Shown: one piece after another, positions 56,553 to 64,000 of the stretch | How positions within the stretch are numbered: position 1 is the first letter of the stretch | Layout: every line of letters starts with the position of its first letter | The notes under the pieces: generated by a model | Seen by the model: the letters and a program-made list of their open reading frames with translations, nothing else | The model's database searches: none | Told to the model about the DNA's origin: nothing | Program-made: the position numbers and the translations under genes | Origin: Prosopocoilus inquinatus | Lineage: Eukaryota; Arthropoda; Insecta; Coleoptera; Lucanidae | Direction of reading: 5' to 3' | Assembly: GCA_036172665.1 (NCBI GenBank) | Contig: CM069870.1 | Coordinates: forward strand, 20,186,001 to 20,250,000 | Length of the DNA: 64,000 nt

Positions 56553-57136
56553 AAGATATAAAATAGCGACATCTTACTATCGCTTTTTGACCTAACATTG
56601 CAGTAGGATAGACAAATTGAAGCGAGATTTGCTCCTAATGATCCCCCATGCAAGGCGGCCATGCTTGCTGTCAAAGCATAATGAAAGATTTTAGAAAATT
56701 TTTTTGCAAATCGTTTTTGATTGCAGTGAGAACCTCGAGCAGCCTCTGGACAGCTGTTTCAGCCCTGCTTGGGACTTCTTCAGCAGAAACGTAGCTCGAC
56801 ATTCCCACTGCAGACCAAAAACGACTTGCCCAATTTATTCGCAAATGCGATGTAAGAATGATGAACATATAAAATAGCGACATCTTACTATCGCTTTTTG
56901 ACCTAACATTGCAGTAGGATAGACAAATTGAAGCGAGATTTGCTCCTAATGAGTCCCCCATGCAAGGCGGCTCATTACATCGCATTTGCGAATAAATTGG
57001 GCAAGTCGTTTTTGGTCTGCAGTGGGAATGTCGAGCTACGTTTCTGCTGAAGAAGCCCCAAGCAGGGCTGAAACAGCTGTCCAGAGGCTGCTCGAGGTTC
57101 TCACTGCAATCAAAAACGATTTGCAAAAAATTTTTC
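56553..57136. mobile_element. Modular repeat insertion with 12-bp target duplication
   Basis: Flanked by perfect ttaaatatgatg at 56541-56552 and 57137-57148. Module order is X, Y, a truncated X, then an inverted Y. It interrupts the endonuclease region of the non-LTR retrotransposon: the retroelement frame resumes directly after the right duplication. Confidence 0.78.
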
Positions 57137-59100
57137 TTAAATATGATGTTGTAAGGTGCGACAGGAATTTTTGCGCCACAAATAAATCAACTGGCGGTGA
57201 TGTCATTATTGGTATTTCTAGAAATATTGCATTTGAAATCATTGATGCTTCTGATTTTTTTAAACTCATTCCTTCAGTTGATTATGTTATTTGTAAATGC
57301 CAATTCTCAGTTTACATGTTCTAGCTCGCATCATTTTATGTACCACCAAATCTATCTATTAATGACTATGAGATATTTTTCGAAGCTCTGGAAGTATTTT
57401 CAACTAATAAAACTTTAATAATTATTGGCGACTTCAATCTTCCTAAGTTCATTGATATTAACACCACATGTTCAAAAGTGCGATTTTTGCGAAATTTTTG
57501 TAATTCTTTAGAATTTGTGCATAATCAGGTATGTAATGGTGATAATAGATTACTAGACGTGGTTTTATCTAATCTCCCACATGAAGTTAATGTCACACAT
57601 GAAGATCAGCCTCTCGTTGTTGAGGATGTTTATCATCCTGCTTTGGCTATCACAATTAAAAGTTTACCACTTGTAAGACCTTCTACTTTTCCTGTTGCGC
57701 AAGCTAGAAGGTATAGTTTTCATAAAGCCAATTTTATTGAACTATACAATGATCTTCTTAATATTGATTGGTCCGTTATTGAATGTTGTTCTAATGTTAA
57801 TATTTGTATCGAAAAACTTAATGAGATTCTTTATAACATTTTTGAAAGAACAGTACCTGTGTATAAATCTCCTACAACTACTTATTCATTATTATTGGTT
57901 CACGGCGTCAATTATTCGTAATTTAAAGTTAAAAAATCATTACCGACAAAACTCACTCTGAAGAAGAACTGTTAACAGTTATGACAAAATTTCCAGTAAA
58001 GTTTACTGCTGAGCATTCAATTCCAAGTTTTTTTGATTCGTGATGCTAGATATGTGCTTGTAAAACCTCTTCTGCATATTATAAATCTTGCAATTGCTAA
58101 GTCTACTTTTCCAGTCATCTGGAAACGTGCCAGAGTTATGCCTGTTTTTAAAAAAAGATGATAAGGTAGATCTTGAGAATTATCGTCCTATTGCCATTTT
58201 AAATAATTTTGCCAAAATTTTTGAACAGGTTATTTATAAGCTAATTTACAGTAGGATTAGTTCTTATATTTCGCCCCATCAGCACGGTTTCATTTCTGGT
58301 CGATCTACTACTACAAATTTGGTGACCATAGCGGAAGTTTTGGATAAGCAAGGTCAGGTTGATGTCATATACACGGGTTTATCCAGTGCTTTCGATAAAG
58401 TGCATCATGATCTCCTTCTCGATAAGCAAGCTCAGCTCTTTAGGAATGGTTCCGTCTTTAGTGTGTCTTCTGCAATCCTATCTATCTGGCAGAGTGAATT
58501 ACGTCTTTTTCAATGGCTACAAATCATTTGAATATCCAGTGATCTCTGGTGTGCCTCAGGGCTCAAATTTAGGAGCCCTACTTTTTATCATTTTCATCAA
58601 TGATTTACTAGACTCATTAGAATGTCACTCGCTTGCTTTTGCTGATGACTTAAAAATCTATGTTTCTATTTCAAATACTTGGGAAGCTGAACGGCTCCAG
58701 CAGTGCCTAAACACGGTTATTTCCTGGTGCGCTGATAACTGTCTGAAGTTGAACGTTAACAAATGTTGCCTCGTAACGTATACAAAGAAGGTCTATCCTA
58801 TTAATTACAATTAGTGTAATAAAAGTGAACAATTGTCTAGGAAAAGTGTAACTAAAGATTCGGGTGTTACCTTTGATTCTGCTTTAAGCTTTTCTCACCA
58901 CATTGACGTCACTGTCACTGCAGCTTCTAAATCTTTAGGGTTTGTTTTGAGATCTGTGAAGTATTTTAACAATATTGAGATATTTAAGTGCCTTTACAAC
59001 TGTTTTGTTCTCAATCGATTAGAATATGCTTCTCAGGTATGGTCTCCGTATTATATCTGTAATCAACTAGATATAGAGCGAATACAACGTAAAACGTAAG
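57137..59100 (+). pseudogene. Non-LTR retrotransposon (Jockey/CR1-like), broken
   Basis: 57145-57920 carries endonuclease-domain blocks (DVVRCDRN, GGDVIIGISRN, then after a frame change IIGDFNLPKF and LLDVVLSNLP). 58100-58500 has the reverse transcriptase opening (LENYRPIAILNNFAKIFEQV, QHGFISGRSTTTNL). 58520-58810 has SGVPQGSNLGALLFIIFIND and the active site FADDLKIY, and 58833-59099 the thumb region (LGFVLRSVKYF, LEYASQVWSP). Several frameshifts and stops separate the blocks, so it is dead. Endonuclease plus RT on one strand, without LTRs, defines the class; the clade is a guess. Confidence 0.88.
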
Positions 59101-59171
59101 TAATGTAGATTTAATAATACTATATTAAAAAGCAAGTTTCATAAGACGTTTTATGCTTATAATTAATTACG

Positions 59172-59632
59172 CTATTGGTAACTTTTGCAAATGATACGGA
59201 AAATTGTGGGCAACATACGCTTCTGGGGTTCTAATTCCATACTTACAGCAAGTAAAATAAAGCACACCAAGTAGAGATCGATCCAGAGTTTACCAACATC
59301 TCTTCGAAAAGAAAAAAGAACATTACTAACTAACACACCAGAAGTAGGCAAGTTTAGATTTTGCCAAAAATCTTATGGACCGGATTAACCAACGGAAAGA
59401 GATCATTTTTACGGAGAAAAGAAAAGATTTCTATTGATGGTCGAGATGGTGATTCTTACAATTTGCAAGATTTCAGAAAAGAAGATTTGGTATGCTGCCA
59501 TAATGGGAAAGGAGGTGTAATGATACGGAGAGCATCTTTTCTAATGGAGCAGTGCATTTAGAAATTTTACAAGGAAGACAAATCGCCCACAACGCGCAGA
59601 CAACTCTTTACCAAAGCAAAACTAGTTACCAA
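59172..59632 (+). pseudogene. Tc1-like transposon remnant
   Basis: Imperfect terminal inverted repeats (ctattggtaac at the left, gttaccaatag at the right, with tgtgggc further in on both sides). Across frames the transposase blocks NLMDRINQRKEIIFTEK, DGRDGDSYN, DFRKEDLVCC and NGKGGVMI, then NGAVHLEILQGRQ, match the order of Tc1/mariner transposases around the second catalytic Asp. The N-terminal DNA-binding part is missing and there are frameshifts. Confidence 0.7.
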
Positions 59633-59749
59633 TAGTGACATTACGGAAAATGAATGAAAATTGATTTTAAAAATGGATATCATACTTATTATTAATTGTT
59701 ATTTTCACCGTGATTAAAAATCATAATAATTAATATTGTATAGCCCAGG

Positions 59750-60800
59750 GATTCCTAGCGGAGTCGATATCAATATTCCTTGTGGATCGATGAAGTCTAG
59801 AAAGGGGTCGGTAAACCTATAGAGGGCCTTTTAGGGGGTCAGAGCTATGAATTCTTATCTAGTGGGGGCATATATGAATCATTTATTTGAAAAAATAGAA
59901 AATTTTATATCAATTTGAATTAAATATTGTACAATGGCGAACAGAGAAAATGGGACACATTTTTTTTTAGATAGTATCCGGTTTTAACTGGCAGTTCTAC
60001 GTTAAATTACATTGTCATAATAATTAAACTACAAATAAACATTTTTATAAAGTTGTATATACGGAGCCGTATTTTAGTAGATCGTAATAACTTCAATAAC
60101 AGTTAACAAAAAATAAATATTATTACTAGAATAATTATATTAGGTGAAGTTAAGTCGAATAAAACAAAAACAAAAGAAGGATCGTCGATGAAGTTAGGGC
60201 GAAAGTAAAATTGTGTAAAACTAACAATAGATCAGAAAAAAAAAATAACGAGTTATAGTTATAGTATAGTCTGTTACACAACAGTCACAAATGGAACAAA
60301 CGAGAAAACAAAAATCATGATCAATCGACGGGATTAAAAATAAAATAAACTCGTATCGAGCAAAACAAAAACGAAAGACGATCAATTGCTACAAAATACA
60401 AAAAAATAAAAATAAATAAAAACAAATAAAATTAAATGGAATATTAGATTAGATATTAGATATTTATTAGTCCGGATTATAACAAAACAATCATTGGACA
60501 TGTCAAGAGCAAAACGTTAATATAAAAAATACACTATAATAAAAGAAAGACAACAATAAAAATCGTGCAAAACCAATAATAAGTCAAGTCGTTATGAAAA
60601 TCGACGAATTTGATCACAACCAAAAATAATAAAGAAAGAGGATCAATTAATAATTTAAAAATAAATCATGTCAAATAAATCAAACAAAGAAAAAAACAAA
60701 AACAGAAGATAATAAATTGATACAGCTTAATGAGGCGGGCTTTCGCATGATCAGAGGTTTAATATTTGAGAGGGGGTCGATGATTAAAAATGGTTAGAAA
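59750..60800. repeat. Diverged A-rich quasi-repeat, inverted relative to 11-12.4 kb
   Basis: Opens with gatgaagtctagaaagg..gtcgg, the complement of the 12.4-kb end, and continues with A-rich words (aaaacaaaaacgaaagacga, ggatcgtcgatgaagt) shared with the other A-rich tracts. It ends near 60800 with gggggtcgatga. No gene. Confidence 0.55.
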
Positions 60801-61150
60801 CCTCTGGTCTAGTCTGAATGTACAGTTGAAACCAAAAATAGCAGACAAAAAACAGTTTCCTGTAATTATTTTTCTCAAAACGGTATTGATTAAAGACGAA
60901 TTAATAAAAGCCAAAGGTTTTTAAATTTGAAAGCATTCAATTTTTTTTAATGATATCTTTAAAGTCCTCTTTAATCGCTACCATTTTGAGAAAGAATAAT
61001 TACAGGAATTTGTTTTTGTCTACTATTTTGTGCTTTCGACAGTAGTTATAAACAATAAACAATTTTTCAGGACCGGCGTAAAGCTCACAGTTCCAAGACG
61101 GTCAGCCTTGCCCAAATCGTTTTATGCAAAACACTCCTAATTGACTCACT
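60801..61150. other. AT-rich unique stretch
   Basis: Nothing recognised apart from short inverted words (attgtttctc-like) around 60850-61040. Confidence 0.3.
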
Positions 61151-61162
61151 CTTAAATGCAAC

Positions 61163-61967
61163 TTATAAAATAGCGACATCTTACTATCGCTTTTTGACCT
61201 AACATTGCAGTAGGATAGACAAATTGAAGCGGGATTTGCTCCTAATGAGTCCCCCATGCAAGGCGGCCATGCTTGCTGTCAAAGCATAATGAAAGATTTT
61301 AGAAAAATTTTATGCAAATCGTTTTTGATTGCAGTGAGAACCTCGAGCAGCCTCTGGACAGCTGTTTCAGCCCTGCTTGGGGCTTCTTCAGCAGAAACGT
61401 AGCTCGACATTCCCACTGCAGACCAAAAACGACTTGCCCAATTTATTCGCAAATGCGATGTAAGAATGATGAACATATAAAATAGCGACATCTTACTATC
61501 GCTTTTTGACCTAACATTGCAGTAGGATAGACAAATTGAAGCGGGATTTGCTCCTAATGAGTCCCCCATGCAAGGCGGCCATGCTTGCTGTCAAAGTATA
61601 ATGAAAGATTTTAGAAAAATTTTATGCAAATCGTTTTTGATTGCAGTGAGAACCTCGAGCAGCCTCTGGACAGCTGTTTCAGCAAACATGGCCGCCTTTC
61701 ATGGGGGACTCATTAGGAGCAAATCCCGCTTCAATTTGTCTATCCTACTGCAATGTTAGGTCAAAAAGCGATAGTAAGATGTCGCTATTTTATATGTTCA
61801 TCATTCTTACATCGCATTTGCGAATAAATTGGGCAAGTCGTTTTTGGTCTGCAGTGGGAATGTCGAGCTACGTTTCTGCTGAAGAAGCCCCAAGCAGGGC
61901 TGAAACAGCTGTCCAGAGGCTGCTCGAGGTTCTCACTGCAATCAAAAGCGATTTGCATAAAATTTTT
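61163..61967. mobile_element. Modular repeat insertion, longest copy, 11-12-bp target duplication
   Basis: Flanked by cttaaatgcaac at 61151-61162 and 61968-61979. Module order is X, Y, X, truncated Y, then inverted X and inverted Y. Forward units repeat at a period of about 312 bp with almost no differences. The open frames through it, present on both strands and in every copy, are repeat translations. Confidence 0.8.
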
Positions 61968-62262
61968 CTTAAATGCAACGTGTAAGCATGACACGCTTAT
62001 ATTCCGTTGTGTTGTACTATTATTTCAATGCGAAAGACGAACAGCCTGCTTCTCGACCTTTTGTAACGCGTAATGGATCTTGACTCCCCACAATTTTAAA
62101 ATGTTAATTTCGAAGCTAATTTAATTTATTTTTTCCAAATAATTTCATCGTTGCGATGCACTCATTCACCGCTAGAGCAAACTTATCTCGAAAAGCAAAA
62201 AGAAAAGTCCACATTCAGAAACAGATGTATCCAAAAATAAAAAAAATATTCCTTAGATTATA

Positions 62263-63175
62263 CAGGGTGTTCTTTTACTGTGTGCAAATAAAAAAAAACT
62301 CAGTATAAGTACACAATCCTACCTTCTCCGGGTATTTTTTGGTGGCTACCATATAATAGCCAAAAAATTTCGGATGGACCACTTGTTTGGAACTGTTGAA
62401 ACGTGCGAGAAAGATAGGAAGGCCAACTTCGCCTTCCTCTCGGTATGAACACGCCCATCGATACCGCACTGTATTTTTAACGAAGCGTTTTGTAATAATT
62501 AATCACTGATGTCGTTTATTAATTATTTTATTTAAAATTTTTATTCACTGAGCGAAGTAATATGTTTTACGATATCAACTATCGACGAATAAATTTAAAA
62601 TTTATGCACCAATTAGGCAAGCGCGTTAAAAATTCCTTCACCCTTTTACGTAAATAAACTTTTACTTCAATCTCGCTGCTAGCTATGAAAGTGTTACTAC
62701 TTACGGTCCATGGAAAAAAAGTAAATTTTTATAAGTCTATTAAAAATAATATGGAATGAGAAATTACAATTTGATGGTACCTCGCTTTTAATTTGTTCGG
62801 CAATTACGAACCGTAGTTTCTTGAATTACACTAGATTTTAATTTAAAAATACTTAAACTTGTAATTACTTGCAGTGAAGTTAATTTAAATTGTAAACGTT
62901 TTGACTGACCAGCTGATCGGAGCGATTTACGTCGTTCTTGCTCAAGATCAAGTGAAATACTGACCCTGCCCTATTTCGGCCTCGGGTCATAATTGAAGAG
63001 GCTGCCGCGTTCCACTTTTAGCTATGCCAGCAGTTCTCAAACGGTTTAGTGAAAATCTGCCACTGCATTTTTCTCGAAAATTATTAAATTTTTGTTAAGA
63101 ACATATGAGTTCAATCGTTGCCATTTACGGTGATATATTACAGGTTTAAAAATTTGCACTCAGTAAAAGAATTTT
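62263..63175. mobile_element. Family A TA-flanked element, copy 2 (inverted)
   Basis: Complementary copy of 2810-3798. It starts TAcagggtgttcttttactg and contains ggtattttttggtggctacc, acggtccatgga and the gagaactgctggcatagct complement. The right end is diverged (cagtaaaagaatttt instead of the CCGG end). Confidence 0.7.
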
Positions 63176-63847
63176 AATAACATGCTTCACGCCCCCGAAT
63201 AGATTACTCCTAACATCGTTCATAAAAAAAGGGATCGAGCTATTTTTAAAAGCTTGTAACAAATAACTTGTCCCATTTTTTACGTGCGAAACATCAGACC
63301 GTTAGAATAACGGCAATAAATAATCTGCGTTATCTGTTAACACAGATAATTCTCTCTACCGTTTGGCATTTATTGATCGTCGCCGAGCACAAAGTAATCA
63401 GGCTGCCAAAAAGCTGGAAGCTAATAAACTCGCTCGACATTAATTTCATATTACACATTTTAACGGAGTGATACCCCCCCGCCGCTCTTAATTAAAAAGT
63501 TTAAACGCCGCCGCGGAAACGGGGCAATATTTACACTGGAATACGAAGAGGATTTTTAAAATATAATCTCCGACGTAAAAATTATTATTACCTAGCCTAG
63601 CTTTTTACCGACTTATGTTTGAATAAAGTTAAATCGTAAACATTTTTATACCTAGGAGTGCATATGTCGGAAGCAAAAATTAATTAAATAAATAAACTAC
63701 GAGTTTGCACTGTTTTATACCCAATTTGAATCCATTATAATTAAAAATCGGTGCATTTCAGACAAAAAGTTGTAGTTTATGCAAAATAGAAGAGGCACGA
63801 ATTCTAGGGCAGCCCCCAGTAAAAACACTAGCAGATCTGCGTCGTTA
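63176..63847. other. Unique sequence with GC-richer centre
   Basis: 63270-63560 is less AT-rich and contains TTAATT and cgccgccgcgg words. No supported gene; possible conserved intronic DNA. Confidence 0.3.
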
Positions 63848-63849
63848 TA

Positions 63850-64000
63850 CCGGATGTTTGTGAAATAAGTGCATAAATTTAAGCCTGTAATACATCACTA
63901 TAAATGGGAATGATTGATCTTACAAGTTCTTAACAAAAGTTTTACACATTTCGAGAAAATCGCAGTTGAAAATCGGGCAAGAAATAAACGTACGTCTATG
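63850..64000. mobile_element. Family A TA-flanked element, copy 3, cut by window end
   Basis: Begins TAccggatgtttgtg and continues with cctgtaatacatcac.ataaatgg, tcttaacaaaa and ttcgagaaaa words in the same order as at 2810-2940. It runs off the window. Confidence 0.75.

Noticed and set aside
61279..61985. Recurrent ORFs in the modular repeats (MGDSLGANPAS... type) seen in several copies
   Set aside because: Copies are nearly identical in DNA, open on both strands, and end at module breaks. The older copies are not open, so coding is not supported.

Overview
The window is AT-rich, intron-bearing DNA packed with transposable elements, and it comes from an animal, most likely an insect. The one clear host coding exon (4102-4345, minus strand) matches the insect 5-HT1 serotonin receptor type. 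All the mobile elements are eukaryotic: Polinton/Maverick, BEL/Pao, non-LTR, Tc1-like, hAT-like and foldback elements. Coleoptera is only a guess. The sequence upstream of the receptor exon (higher coordinates) is probably one very long intron, because no second exon of that gene is visible.

The centrepiece is an 18,675-bp Polinton/Maverick-class element (adintovirus-like, a virus-like DNA transposon) at 18098-36772. It begins AG and ends CT, is flanked by a perfect 6-bp target duplication (AGAGAT), and has terminal inverted repeats identical over 104 bp. Each terminal repeat is itself a near-complete hairpin with 39-bp perfect arms and a 12-nt loop. Its left part carries a one-direction gene block at 19.0-24.4 kb. 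In order these are an unknown protein whose start codon appears to be made by splicing, a phospholipase A2 protein with an adenovirus pX/mu-like tail, a broken adenovirus-type protease, a minor capsid (penton-like) protein, a 57-residue basic protein, a frameshifted major capsid protein, and two uncharacterised proteins. I could not find a DNA polymerase B, integrase or packaging ATPase. The right half holds a degenerate BEL/Pao retrotransposon, a perfect 2 x 218-bp palindrome, and long arrays of a 9-bp word identical to the FTZ-F1/ERR nuclear-receptor half-site.

Region by region: 1-4.1 kb has AT-rich repeats and a TA-flanked element; 4.1-4.35 kb is the receptor exon; 5.1-12.4 kb has diverged A- or T-rich repeats with short unique islands; 13.4-16.3 kb is a nest of three elements; 17.1 kb is a small foldback; 18.1-36.8 kb is the Polinton; 36.8-39.3 kb and 44.9-46.0 kb are T-rich tandem repeats; 46.9-49.4 kb is a DNA transposon with a two-frame transposase-like gene; 50.6-52.8 kb is a foldback with arms of about 640 bp; 53.5-54.1 kb is a hAT-type MITE; 56.5-59.1 kb is a non-LTR retrotransposon interrupted by a modular repeat; 59.2-59.6 kb is a Tc1-like remnant; 61.2-62.0 kb is the same modular repeat; and 62.3-63.2 kb and 63.85 kb onward are further copies of the 2.8-kb element.

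The capsid genes, protease, PLA2 protein and hairpin ends together suggest descent from a virion-forming element. This copy cannot be self-sufficient, because its protease and major capsid frames are broken and the replication and integration genes are missing or unrecognisable. All identifications are from reading the sequence; no database search was run.
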